From NCBI RefSeq assembly GCF_004770615.1, contig NZ_RQER01000010.1, forward strand, positions 124,001 through 188,000: DNA of 64,000 nt, written 5' to 3'. The stretch is from Leptospira langatensis. Its GTDB lineage: Bacteria; Spirochaetota; Leptospiria; Leptospirales; Leptospiraceae. Both the position numbers and the translations under genes were made by a program. A model generated the notes under the pieces. That model saw only the letters and a program-made list of their open reading frames with translations. It made no database searches and was not told the origin of the DNA. This document shows, one piece after another, positions 36,690 to 44,614 of the stretch (positions within the stretch are counted from its first letter, which is position 1; the number at the start of each line of letters is the position of its first letter).

Positions 36690-37352
36690 TTGACGACTGG
36701 TAAATCGTTTCCTATGAGTGAGGGGGACAAGAAAGTGCAAACCGCTGTGGAACAAGAGTTAACTGTAGAGAAAGATGAGGTCCGCCAAAGGATCTTCGAA
36801 AAATCGTTTGAGCTATTTCTGCGATACGGTTTTGCGAAGACTCGTATGGAAGAGATCGCTAGAACTCTTCGGATCAGCCGCAAGACGTTATACAAACATT
36901 TTGCGAACAAATACGAATTGTTGAAAGCGGTCATGACGGACAAGCATCTTCGAATTCACGGCAAGATCCGCACCATTCACGAAGATCCTACCCGCAGCAT
37001 CAAAGAAAAGATCCAGGCCATGAGAACCTGTCTCTCGTCCGAGATCCCTCACGGAATGAATGAGTTCCTGAGAGAGATCAGAGACCAGGCCCCTGATCTT
37101 TGGAAGCATTTTCATGCGATGAAAGAAGCAAATGTCAATCGCACTATGAGAGCGATGATAGAGGCTGGAATTAAGAACGGGGATATTCGTCCCGATGTGA
37201 ATCCGGATATCGTACTTTTGATCCATTCCGCTTCTTCCGAAGCAATGTTCGATCCGAATTTCCTGGCTCAAACACCATACTCGATCCGAGATCTGGTGCA
37301 AGAGTTGGACAATATCATCTTTTACGGGATCGTAAAACGAGAGGACGTATAA
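36690..37352 (+). CDS. TetR family regulator B of the efflux operon
   Basis: The 220-residue protein has a TetR DNA-binding domain at about 27-75 (F-L-R-Y-G-F-A-K-T-R-M-E-E-I-A and K-T-L-Y-K-H-F-A-N-K-Y-E-L). It lies four bases after its paralogue. The start may be TTG 36690 or ATG 36714; neither ribosome site is strong. The retained dimerisation-end motif E-L-D-N-I-I-F-Y-G-I-V suggests the two paralogues may form heterodimers or bind different ligands; this is inference. It ends four bases before a convergent membrane protein gene. Confidence 0.9.
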   Translation: MTTGKSFPMSEGDKKVQTAVEQELTVEKDEVRQRIFEKSFELFLRYGFAKTRMEEIARTLRISRKTLYKHFANKYELLKAVMTDKHLRIHGKIRTIHEDPTRSIKEKIQAMRTCLSSEIPHGMNEFLREIRDQAPDLWKHFHAMKEANVNRTMRAMIEAGIKNGDIRPDVNPDIVLLIHSASSEAMFDPNFLAQTPYSIRDLVQELDNIIFYGIVKREDV

Positions 37353-37356
37353 GTCC

Positions 37357-38796
37357 TTACTTTTTTATCCAAACTGCGAGACCTTGCCCGTTTTCTCTTC
37401 TCGCATACTTTGCATTAGAATCGAAAAATCCAATCATTTCTTTCTTAGAACTCCCTTGTAATAAGGGCTCTTTGTCTTCCGTAGCCAGTACTACTAGTTC
37501 GGGTTGAAATTCTCCCTTTCGGACTTTTTCCCAATCCTTATACGGGATCCTGATCTCATTCCCACAAAACAAGTAGGGAGCGATCTTAAAAGAAACGAAC
37601 ATACTGCTAAAGCATTCTTTTCTTATCGAGTGTAACTTGGCGAGAGTGCTTAACTTGTCCGTTTGATAAGTTCTTAGTTCCTGAGACAATTCGGCTATAT
37701 TCGGGCCCCGCGAAATATAAGTTCCCGGTTTTATGCAAAGGCTTACTGACACGAATAGCAAAGCGGTTGCGATCGTCATATTTATCGTACTATTCGGGAT
37801 TTTTAACCGACTGAGTCTTTCGGAGAGATCTTTTATATGAACGAAAGCAAATGGCACACTCGCATAAAGGATAAGTAATGGAGGTAAGCCATAATAAAAT
37901 GATAAGAAAGCCCTGTCTAAACTGATTGAACTCATCCACAATATGGAAATGATCCAACCGGGAATAGACCTCCAGCCTGCCAGCAAAGGAATTCCGAGAA
38001 CACTCAATAACAAATATTTCCCTTGTCCCGACCATAGCAACTTCAAGTAGAGTATCGGATGAAAAAGCAAATCTTTCAGATATTCGGTTTCGCTTTTGCC
38101 CCAGCGCATCGCGAAGGAATCTACTCTGACTGGAAAAAGAAGAGCTGAGCCGAGTTTGATGAACAACAGGAAATAGAGTAAAGAAACAGAGATATAAATG
38201 ATCACTGTTTTGAGCCGAACTTTGCGAAGTAAGATCACTGAGGCGCAAATCGAGTAGATCCACCCGTCTTCTTTTACGATCAGGATCCCAATGAGTGCTA
38301 GTATGGATAATCCAAGCTCATTTCGGACAGCTAATAGTAGGAATAAAGGCAAAAAGAATACATATAGGATCTCAAAATGAGGATATAAATGGGAATGGAT
38401 CAAGTACGGGTTGAGAAGTAACGCCAAACTTGCAAGCAGTGAGACTCGTGAGTCGGATGTGATCTCGTTGCAATAAAGATAGAAAATACAGATCCCGAAT
38501 GCGATCACAAAGACCTGCATGATCAGCCATGCTTCTAAATAGGGAAATATCTGGAAGTAGGGGAACAAGAGTAAAAATACAGGAGAAAAATGTTCCGCTA
38601 AGAAATTGGTACTATGCTCATAAGAAGGTAAAAAATGGACCGAAGGGGAAATGCCGGGTATATGGATCATAGTCCCGGCATCGTGCCATTCGAAAGATAA
38701 ATTAAGATATTGTAATGCGGATAAGGTTCCGGTTGCGAAGATGCTTACTAAGGATAGGATTAGGATCTCTCTTCTGATTCCCATATTTCGGATCAT
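37357..38796 (-). CDS. DUF2079 polytopic membrane protein
   Basis: The 479-residue protein has about ten hydrophobic segments and the DUF2079 features: an early loop with E-W-H-D-A-G-T, a H-F-S-P-V-F-L-L-L-F-P motif, P-H-F-E-I-L-Y-V-F-F-L-P and the V-K-E-D-G motif that fits a GT-C glycosyltransferase-like fold. The family is uncharacterised. There is a soluble C-terminal part of about 130 residues. The gene stands alone between the efflux operon and the LeuA-type gene. Confidence 0.85.
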   Translation of the reverse strand: MIRNMGIRREILILSLVSIFATGTLSALQYLNLSFEWHDAGTMIHIPGISPSVHFLPSYEHSTNFLAEHFSPVFLLLFPYFQIFPYLEAWLIMQVFVIAFGICIFYLYCNEITSDSRVSLLASLALLLNPYLIHSHLYPHFEILYVFFLPLFLLLAVRNELGLSILALIGILIVKEDGWIYSICASVILLRKVRLKTVIIYISVSLLYFLLFIKLGSALLFPVRVDSFAMRWGKSETEYLKDLLFHPILYLKLLWSGQGKYLLLSVLGIPLLAGWRSIPGWIISILWMSSISLDRAFLSFYYGLPPLLILYASVPFAFVHIKDLSERLSRLKIPNSTINMTIATALLFVSVSLCIKPGTYISRGPNIAELSQELRTYQTDKLSTLAKLHSIRKECFSSMFVSFKIAPYLFCGNEIRIPYKDWEKVRKGEFQPELVVLATEDKEPLLQGSSKKEMIGFFDSNAKYARRENGQGLAVWIKK

Positions 38797-38916
38797 TATG
38801 CAATATCGCCCGAATTTAACCAGGATTATATTGCAAACGACTTCCTATTCTTATATAAACGATCTACGTAGAAACCTGACCCAAGGCACGGTACAGATCA
38901 ACTATCATCATCGATC

Positions 38917-40191
38917 TTATTCCGGATTCGGCAATAGTCTCATCTTCTCCAGTTCATCTTGGATCTCTTCGATCGCCAATTCTCCTCCTCCCGATTGTTC
39001 CGATAATGCTTTCAGGATAGGCTGTAGCTTCGAGGCTTCTTCTTTCGAAATGGAGATGCCGGATTGGGTCAGGATTTCATAGACTGCCGATTTTCCGGAT
39101 TGGCTGGTGAATGCGATCCTATCTCCTTCCGGACGACCGATCAGATCCGCGTCGAAGGCGCGGTATGCTCCCTTCTTCATGTCCTTTGTCTTAGAAACTC
39201 CGTCTTGGTGGATCCCACTTCTGTGTGCCACCACGTCTTCTCCGATCAAGGGCGCCTTTTCATGGATCGGTACCTGGGACATGCGAGAGACAATGCGAGA
39301 AGTCTCATAGATCGCCTGTAAGTTCAGATCCACTTTCACTCCGCAATTATGAAGAGCAATCGCTACTTCGTATGTATTCGTGTTGCCTGCTCTTTCTCCC
39401 AAGCCGTTCAACGCGGTTTCCAATTGGACTGCTCCCGCAAAGAAGCTCTCCACAGTGGTAGCAGTAGCCATGCCCAGATCGTTATGGGTATGGACGGAGA
39501 TATTGGTTCCTTGGGGAAGGGACTCCGCAACCTTTCTCACCATGGCTACGAACAAGTACGGCCGATATCTTTCGACTGTGTTGGGAAGATTGACTACATC
39601 CGCTCCCGCATCCAAGGCGGCTTGGAATGCCTCAATGGTAAATTCCATATTCTCTAAGGAATCCCCGAAATGTTCTCCGGAGAATTGAACTTCTCCGAAA
39701 TTTCCCGCAAGTTTGCGTGCATAAGAAACAGATCGTATTATATTTTCTTTAACTTGTTTTTCGGTCAGCCCTAGAACGTTTCGGATCGTGAAATCGCTGA
39801 TCGGATAGACTATATGGATGCGCGGACGAGGTGCCTTTCGGATCGCCTCCCAAGAAAGATCTATTTCCTTCTCCACTGCTCTGGAAAGACTGGAGATCGC
39901 CACATTCTCCGGAGCTAAAGAAGCCAGATGCGAGCAAGCCTCGAAATCCTGATGGCTCGCAGAAGCGAAACCTACTTCGATCCCTTGTACTCCCAGTTTC
40001 AATAGCTGCTTGAAGATGATCTCCTTTTCTTGCAGGTTCCAAGGCTTACGAAGTGCTTGGTTCCCATCTCTCAGAGTCACATCCATGAAGAAGGGAGACC
40101 TAGGTGGAGTTCGCAAGCCTTGGCCGGGCACGACCATCTCTTGGATGGAAGGATAAGAAGATATCAGGTTTGTATTCGTTGTTTGTTCCAT
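38917..40191 (-). CDS. leuA: 2-isopropylmalate synthase-like enzyme without regulatory domain
   Basis: The enzyme should condense acetyl-CoA with a 2-oxo acid, most likely 2-oxoisovalerate, the committed step to leucine. The 424-residue protein has the HMGL-like barrel: metal and substrate residues R41-D42 in [11 protein letters not shown], the metal ligands H234 and H236 in S-V-H-T-H-N-D-L-G, and [16 protein letters not shown] follows in the linker. It ends without the roughly 130-residue leucine-binding domain of standard LeuA. Homocitrate- or citramalate-type activity is possible, but the upstream Leu-rich leader supports leucine synthesis. Confidence 0.85.
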   Translation of the reverse strand: MEQTTNTNLISSYPSIQEMVVPGQGLRTPPRSPFFMDVTLRDGNQALRKPWNLQEKEIIFKQLLKLGVQGIEVGFASASHQDFEACSHLASLAPENVAISSLSRAVEKEIDLSWEAIRKAPRPRIHIVYPISDFTIRNVLGLTEKQVKENIIRSVSYARKLAGNFGEVQFSGEHFGDSLENMEFTIEAFQAALDAGADVVNLPNTVERYRPYLFVAMVRKVAESLPQGTNISVHTHNDLGMATATTVESFFAGAVQLETALNGLGERAGNTNTYEVAIALHNCGVKVDLNLQAIYETSRIVSRMSQVPIHEKAPLIGEDVVAHRSGIHQDGVSKTKDMKKGAYRAFDADLIGRPEGDRIAFTSQSGKSAVYEILTQSGISISKEEASKLQPILKALSEQSGGGELAIEEIQDELEKMRLLPNPE

Positions 40192-40246
40192 GGGCTTCTC
40201 TTTTTTGCCGTCCCCGAAGCGGGATTTTTGTCGGGACGGGAGCCCA
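40191..40246 (-). promoter_or_regulatory. Hairpin covering the leuA translation start
   Basis: TGGGCT (40191-40196) can pair with AGCCCA (40241-40246), and CCGTCCC (40208-40214) with GGGACGG (40233-40239). The outer stem includes the first base of the start codon and the inner one lies just upstream of the weak ribosome site. It could modulate translation of transcripts that pass the attenuator. Confidence 0.4.
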
Positions 40247-40251
40247 GATAC

Positions 40252-40279
40252 AAAAAAACCCGCTCGAGAGGAGCGGGTT
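40252..40279 (-). terminator. Attenuator terminator upstream of leuA
   Basis: On the minus strand a 9-bp stem (40271-40279 with 40257-40265) around a 5-base loop is followed by T residues from 40258 to 40252. It is located between the leader peptide and leuA. Confidence 0.92.
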
Positions 40280-40336
40280 TTTGCATACGCAATATCCTAA
40301 TAGCTCCTCTCAGCTTCTGAGTAGAAGGAGGAGGAG
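40252..40336 (-). promoter_or_regulatory. Leucine transcription attenuator
   Basis: In the minus-strand RNA, GAGAGGAGC (40303-40311), which begins within the leader stop codon, is exactly complementary to GCTCCTCTC (40266-40274) in the terminator stem and loop, giving a 9-bp antiterminator. The CTC-CTC leucine codons can in turn pair with the same GAGAGGAG, giving a protector hairpin. A ribosome stalled in the Leu run (40319-40336) frees the antiterminator strand; one at the stop codon masks it and lets the terminator form. This is the 1:2, 2:3, 3:4 logic of enterobacterial leu operons. Confidence 0.85.
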
Positions 40337-40372
40337 TCCTAGCAAATTGGCTTTAAAGGATGTTTGCGCCAT
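40310..40372 (-). CDS. leuL: leuA leader peptide with six consecutive Leu codons
   Basis: A 20-codon ORF from ATG 40372 to TGA 40310-40312 encodes eight Leu, including an uninterrupted run of six (codons 13-18: CTC, CTC, CTC, CTT, CTA, CTC) followed by Arg-Ser-stop. It is directly upstream of the terminator and leuA. No Shine-Dalgarno is seen and a TTGACT lies about 35 bases upstream of the ATG, so the message may have a very short untranslated leader. The composition is that of leu-operon leader peptides. Confidence 0.85.
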   Translation of the reverse strand: MAQTSFKANLLGLLLLLLRS

Positions 40373-40452
40373 ACGTATACTTTTAGACTCGGTAAACGAC
40401 AAGAAGAAGTCAAGTAGAAAAGAAAAAATCCGGATGGGAAATGGAAGAAGGT

Positions 40453-41067
40453 CTAGTCTTCCTCTTCTTCTTTTTGTAAGAAGCTCCAAATGCCTCCTCT
40501 CTCGAACTGTCTCTCTTCCAAGAGCTGTTTGAGTTGGACGTATTCTTTTTTGACTTGGTCAGGGACTCCCACAGCTTCCAATTTTTGGAAGATCTCCCTG
40601 GCCTTTTCAAACCGATCGGTTCGAACATAACAAATTGCTAATGCATATAATGTAGGAGGATCCGTAAGTTCCGAATCCGGAAGATCCTTGAGTAATGCCA
40701 ACGCCTGATCGAATTTGGAGGCGCCTGTATAGACAGCGGCCAGGTTCTTCTTTGCAAATACGTCCGTATCGTCCAGTTCCAAGGCCTTGGATAAATGGAA
40801 TTCTGCCTTGGGCTTGTCCTTCTTTCTGGCAAATAAGACTCCCAGTCCTACCCAAGCCTGCACATGAGCCGGTTCCAAGCGAATGCATTCTTGCAATCTC
40901 ATTTCTGCATGGGCCAATTCTCCTAACTGAGAGAGGCACATTCCGTAATGAAAGAATGCATTTGGGTTTTCTGGTTCCTGTTCCGTCCAAGCCTCAAGAA
41001 CCGATTTCGCTAGCTCAGAGTTTCCCTGCTTTAAGTGGTTCAACGCGGTTTGGAGTCTTGGGTCCAT
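40453..41067 (-). CDS. TPR-repeat protein
   Basis: The 204-residue protein consists of about four to five tetratricopeptide repeats (for example A-F-F-H-Y-G-M-C-L-S-Q-L-G-E-L-A-H-A and A-W-V-G-L-G-V-L-F-A-R-K-K), a scaffold for protein contacts, and ends in an acidic E/D tail. There is no signal peptide. The ATG at 41067 has GGAGAAAG upstream and lies inside the end of the lipoprotein gene, overlapping it by 53 bp, so translation of the two is coupled. The partner is unknown. Confidence 0.88.
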   Translation of the reverse strand: MDPRLQTALNHLKQGNSELAKSVLEAWTEQEPENPNAFFHYGMCLSQLGELAHAEMRLQECIRLEPAHVQAWVGLGVLFARKKDKPKAEFHLSKALELDDTDVFAKKNLAAVYTGASKFDQALALLKDLPDSELTDPPTLYALAICYVRTDRFEKAREIFQKLEAVGVPDQVKKEYVQLKQLLEERQFERGGIWSFLQKEEEED

Positions 41068-41851
41068 TCTTTCTCCATTTCTTTTCTTGCTCTTGGTTCC
41101 GACTATCTTTTTCTTCCTGAGTTTCTCTCTTACAATGCTCTAGAGAAGATTTGATCTCCCAGTCCCCGTTTCTTTTGATCCAAGCCTTGTCTATAACATA
41201 CTTCTCTACTACGATATCCAAGATGCGTATGTCGGTCTCGTTTTCTGCGCTTACATAATGATTCGAGTCCTTCTCAAATTCCTTTCTCCATTTTGCGGAG
41301 AATGGATTTAGATATTTGTCTTTGAACTCTTCCAAACTGTTTTCCGCGTTCTCACATTCTCCGATCAGGAACTCCACATGCTTCTTTCTTTCTGCGGCTC
41401 CCGGTTTTTCGGTAAACTTCTTATACGCCACATAGATCAGCCCGACTGTCAGAGCGGTTTCAAAGGCACCCGGAACTGGAGTGATCAGAGCGACAGCAAG
41501 CACTCCTCCTAACCTCCGGACGAGAGAAGTACTTTCCTTTTTTAACTCCGCAGCATAAGTAGATACGTCTTTTAATCTCTGTTCATAAGTGACTTTGAGA
41601 GGATCTAATGTTTCTTTTTCGAATTTTTCGATATCGGTTAACGCGTCTTTGTGGAGCGTTTGCATGCTCAGGTTCGCTTCGTACGTATGGCCTTCTTCGT
41701 TCGTATAGATAAGATAGTATCTATGGTCCGGGGAAAGCATGGATCTTTCGCTTTTGGGAAAGGAAGAGCAAGAAACTAGAATGAATAGGCTGAAGTAGAT
41801 CGGGATCGATCCGGATCTCAAAGGATTTGCATGAGATATAACGCGATACAA
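41015..41851 (-). CDS. Hypothetical lipoprotein (278 aa)
   Basis: The protein has a signal peptide ending F-I-L-V-S-C-S-S with the likely lipidated Cys at residue 28. A hydrophobic stretch (about 110-145, L-G-G-V-L-A-V-A-L-I-T-P) may be a second membrane-associated segment, flanked by charged helical regions. The C-terminus is Lys/Glu-rich and ends in a segment encoded in the overlap with the TPR gene. I do not recognise the family. The overlap suggests the TPR protein is a functional partner. Confidence 0.75.
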   Translation of the reverse strand: MYRVISHANPLRSGSIPIYFSLFILVSCSSFPKSERSMLSPDHRYYLIYTNEEGHTYEANLSMQTLHKDALTDIEKFEKETLDPLKVTYEQRLKDVSTYAAELKKESTSLVRRLGGVLAVALITPVPGAFETALTVGLIYVAYKKFTEKPGAAERKKHVEFLIGECENAENSLEEFKDKYLNPFSAKWRKEFEKDSNHYVSAENETDIRILDIVVEKYVIDKAWIKRNGDWEIKSSLEHCKRETQEEKDSRNQEQEKKWRKNGPKTPNRVEPLKAGKL

Positions 41852-41989
41852 CGAGCTAAACTTTAATGAGTCGAAATCGATTGTAAATCTAAATTACGGG
41901 ATCTCGAAAATTCCACTCTCACTTTTTAGGAAAGTTTTTGCTGGACAGGATAAGTTTTGGGATATTTTTTGAAGGGTCGGGTTTCTTAC

Positions 41990-42580
41990 ATGGTCTCCTT
42001 TTTTCAACGAGTTCTTTTCTTATTGTTCTTAGTTTCCCTTTCTCTTTTGAACTGTTCCGGTGCGGAAAAGAAGTTGGATTCTATGGACTTACCGGTCTTA
42101 GAACTCAACCGAGCCGAGATGCCAATCCTAGTCCAGTTCGAGGACGATCAAGAATACAATGCAAAGACTGTGATGGCCACTTTCTTTACGGGAGTTGAAG
42201 GAAAGGATCGGAGAGCGGACAGGGAATATGCAAGATTTCCCTTGTTAGTCGGGAACGGGGCGAGGGCAAAAGAACTGGAACTAGAAGGAACGGTTACCAG
42301 AAAACAAAGTTATAAGTACGGAAGAAAAGAGATCTATCTCCTGATCGAAGGAAATAAACTCTCTCATAACTGTGGACTTGGGATCAAAGAGAGCTCCGCC
42401 TCGAATCTGAGTAAGCAATTCCGTTCCGTTAAGATCTATTTCTCTCCTACCGGCCAAAAGGATATCCCCGCTAGCGGGTTCTCGATCGCATTGGGGCTTG
42501 TTACTTATATGATCTATCCTCTTTTTATCACGGGTTTCGTGGTGGAAAAAATGGATTGTGGCCTGATTGTAGAAGGCTAA
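41990..42580 (+). CDS. Hypothetical lipoprotein (196 aa)
   Basis: From the ATG at 41990 the protein has a signal peptide ending L-S-L-L-N-C-S-G, with a lipobox Cys at residue 22; a TTG at 41957 would lengthen the N-terminus implausibly. The mature part has no known motif. It includes a hydrophobic C-terminal segment (about 160-185) before C-G-L-I. It could be the first gene of a group continuing to the serine acetyltransferase. Confidence 0.72.
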   Translation: MVSFFQRVLFLLFLVSLSLLNCSGAEKKLDSMDLPVLELNRAEMPILVQFEDDQEYNAKTVMATFFTGVEGKDRRADREYARFPLLVGNGARAKELELEGTVTRKQSYKYGRKEIYLLIEGNKLSHNCGLGIKESSASNLSKQFRSVKIYFSPTGQKDIPASGFSIALGLVTYMIYPLFITGFVVEKMDCGLIVEG

Positions 42581-42653
42581 TCCTACTTAACTCTCTCATA
42601 TTTTAGTTTTCGAATTCGTCTAATAAAGGAAAGTATCCTTTAGGAAGTAGAAT

Positions 42654-42842
42654 ATGCCTTATATGGCTGTCGGATCCAGGCAAATCTTGTATTCCGATTC
42701 GAGCGCTCCTGCTCTGGTTGGGGACCAACCTAGAGAAGTCGCCTCCGTCTCAGATAATGCGATTGTACAACCTCAAACCATGGTAGTTCCTCCTGGGGGT
42801 CTCCCTCCAAATCTGGGACAGTTCTTGGACACTACTATCTAA
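42654..42842 (+). CDS. Small protein of unknown function (62 aa)
   Basis: The 62-residue ORF has TAGGAAG six bases ahead of its ATG and sits nine bases before the holin-like gene. The product is mostly polar, with a Pro/Gly-rich C-terminal half (V-V-P-P-G-G-L-P-P) and no membrane segment. The ribosome site and the tight spacing support a real gene, but I recognise no family. Confidence 0.55.
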   Translation: MPYMAVGSRQILYSDSSAPALVGDQPREVASVSDNAIVQPQTMVVPPGGLPPNLGQFLDTTI

Positions 42843-42851
42843 GGAAACTGG

Positions 42852-43256
42852 ATGTTCCAATTCATATTTTCCATCTTACTTCAATCCTTGGTGGTGATCT
42901 TCGTATTCCCGCTTATCGATTCCGATTTTAGCGTGAGCGGAAAACTCTGGGATGCGATCGTTATCGTTCTATTCTTCGGGTTCTTGAACTTTCTACTCCG
43001 TTGGTTTTTGGTGCTCGTCACCTTGGGAGTGGGCTACCTAGTCTATTTACTTACCTTGGGAGTGGCAGGACTCGTAGTAAACGCGATCGTCTTACTATGG
43101 ATCAGTACACTGTTCCCTGGAAAGATCTTCGTGCCCGGTTTCTGGGCTGCCTTCTGGGGAGGGGCCATTCTTTCTTTGGCGAATTACGTAGCGAAGAAGG
43201 AAACGAAGGAAGATCATCATAGGGATTCTCGCTCCGACAGAAGGGGCGGAAGATAA
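42852..43256 (+). CDS. Phage-holin-4-like membrane protein (YvlD family)
   Basis: The 134-residue protein has four hydrophobic segments with the motif L-N-F-L-L-R-W-F-L-V-L-V-T-L-G-V-G-Y-L-V-Y-L-L-T-L-G and then N-A-I-V-L-L. This matches the Pfam phage_holin_4_2 (YvlD) family, which despite the name is usually a chromosomal membrane protein of unknown role. The C-terminal tail is charged (K-E-D-H-H-R-D-S-R). No phage genes are nearby. Confidence 0.82.
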   Translation: MFQFIFSILLQSLVVIFVFPLIDSDFSVSGKLWDAIVIVLFFGFLNFLLRWFLVLVTLGVGYLVYLLTLGVAGLVVNAIVLLWISTLFPGKIFVPGFWAAFWGGAILSLANYVAKKETKEDHHRDSRSDRRGGR

Positions 43257-43274
43257 TCCGATTTCTGGTTTAGA

Positions 43275-43817
43275 ATGATCAGAGAAGTACAAGCGATCCT
43301 CAAAAACGATCCTGCAGCCAGGGGATTGGAGTTCCTATTGTATCCGGGACTGCATGCCATCTTCTTACATAAGTATATTGCATATCCTTTATATAAGATC
43401 CACTTAAAGTTCCTGGCTCGATTTGTTTCCCAATTCTCCCGTTTTCTTACCGGGATAGAGATCCATCCCGGGGCCAAGATAGGAAGCGGCCTTTTTATAG
43501 ATCATGGAATGGGCATAGTGATCGGCGGGACTGCGGTTATAGGCGATGATTGCATTCTATTTCACGGAGTGACTTTAGGAGGGACTGGCAACCACCAAGG
43601 AAAACGTCATCCTACCATAGGGAACAATGTTCTGATCGGTGCCAGGGCCACAGTCCTGGGTCCGGTCACCGTGGGGAATAATGTAAAGATCGGGGCCGAA
43701 GCTGTAGTGATCGACCATGATATTCCGGACGATTGCACAGTAGTAGGTGCTCCGGGCAAGATCGTAAGGCTAAAGGGAAAGAAAGTCCGAAAGCCTTTAA
43801 AGAAGATCAAGATTTAA
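43275..43817 (+). CDS. cysE: Serine O-acetyltransferase
   Basis: The enzyme makes O-acetylserine from serine and acetyl-CoA, the precursor of cysteine. The 180-residue protein is the short form: a brief helical N-terminus (N-D-P-A-A-R-G), the H-P-G-A-K-I-G segment, the catalytic pair in [15 protein letters not shown] and left-handed beta-helix hexapeptides, ending in G-A-P-G-K-I-V. It lacks the longer N-terminal trimerisation domain of E. coli CysE. It starts 18 bp after the holin-like gene. No cysK is near. Confidence 0.9.
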   Translation: MIREVQAILKNDPAARGLEFLLYPGLHAIFLHKYIAYPLYKIHLKFLARFVSQFSRFLTGIEIHPGAKIGSGLFIDHGMGIVIGGTAVIGDDCILFHGVTLGGTGNHQGKRHPTIGNNVLIGARATVLGPVTVGNNVKIGAEAVVIDHDIPDDCTVVGAPGKIVRLKGKKVRKPLKKIKI

Positions 43818-43917
43818 ATTCTATTTTTTGAATATATCTATTTTAGTAAGTCGGAACCCTATTTTTTGGATAGCAATTTTGCTGAAACGGATCATAACTC
43901 TCTTTCTATGAGTTCCC

Positions 43918-44523
43918 TTATTGAGCAGACTTTAACTCTCTCATCATCTCATCTTCCAATTCTTGGAAATAGGACGGATCATGGGTCATCACATAGAATT
44001 GGGAATTGCCTTGGAATAGTTTTAGGAATAGTTCCGCCTTTCTTCTAGAAGGAAAGGAAGAAGGAAGAAGGGATCTCTCTTTATTCCTTTCGAAATAATT
44101 CTCCAAGCACGCGATCCAAGACCCGAGCACGTCAGAACTTAGTTTGGCCCATTCCGGATCGGGGCGGTCTAGGCTTCCCATGAATCTGGCCAAGGGGCAG
44201 CCGAAATATTTCTGCATCTTTACTTGCTTCTTGAGAAGTGCCATCCAGCGACCGATGAAATCTTCCGGATCCTTGGACTTTTCCATGAGTCTCTCCCAGA
44301 CCTCCCTAAAGTCCTGACCCTGCCTCTTGATATATTCTTTGCCTAGATCTTCCTTGGTTTGGAAGTAACGATAGAAGCTGGCCTTATGAGAAGAAGACTC
44401 GTCAATCACCTGGTTGATAGAAGTCCCCGCATATCCTTGCGCATACATGAGCCTCACAGCCGTCTCGGCGATCCTTTCATATGGACCTTCCGGTTTGGCT
44501 TCTGTCGTTCTCGTTTTTTTCAT
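43918..44523 (-). CDS. TetR family regulator of the adjacent dehydrogenase
   Basis: The 201-residue protein has a TetR DNA-binding domain (about 17-62) with Y-A-G-T-S-I-N-Q-V-I and K-A-S-F-Y-R-Y-F-Q-T-K-E-D-L. The C-terminal part, with K-Y-F-G-C-P-L-A-R-F, fits the NemR/YxaF group, whose cysteine can respond to electrophiles. It is divergent from the zinc dehydrogenase gene, with two matching palindromes between them, so it likely represses both. Confidence 0.92.
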   Translation of the reverse strand: MKKTRTTEAKPEGPYERIAETAVRLMYAQGYAGTSINQVIDESSSHKASFYRYFQTKEDLGKEYIKRQGQDFREVWERLMEKSKDPEDFIGRWMALLKKQVKMQKYFGCPLARFMGSLDRPDPEWAKLSSDVLGSWIACLENYFERNKERSLLPSSFPSRRKAELFLKLFQGNSQFYVMTHDPSYFQELEDEMMRELKSAQ

Positions 44524-44540
44524 AGGGCAAAAATAAAATG

Positions 44541-44558
44541 ATAGACCAGTTAGTCTAT
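44541..44558. promoter_or_regulatory. TetR operator 1 in divergent region
   Basis: ATAGAC and GTCTAT arms form an 18-bp inverted repeat (extended to GATAGAC/GTCTATC) with the same length and arm sequence as the second site at 44585. It is just upstream of the regulator start. Confidence 0.75.
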
Positions 44559-44584
44559 CTATATTCTTCTTGGGAATTACATAA

Positions 44585-44602
44585 ATAGACCGTCTGGTCT
44601 AT
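44585..44602. promoter_or_regulatory. TetR operator 2 in divergent region
   Basis: ATAGACCGTCTGGTCTAT is an 18-bp inverted repeat with 7-bp arms and ends four bases before the dehydrogenase ribosome site. Together with operator 1 it fits autoregulation and repression of the dehydrogenase. Confidence 0.8.
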
Positions 44603-44614
44603 CCGGAGAAGGAT

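Noticed and set aside
42852..43256. Holin-like gene as evidence of a prophage
   Set aside because: The YvlD family is usually chromosomal, and no other phage-type gene, integrase or attachment repeat was seen nearby.
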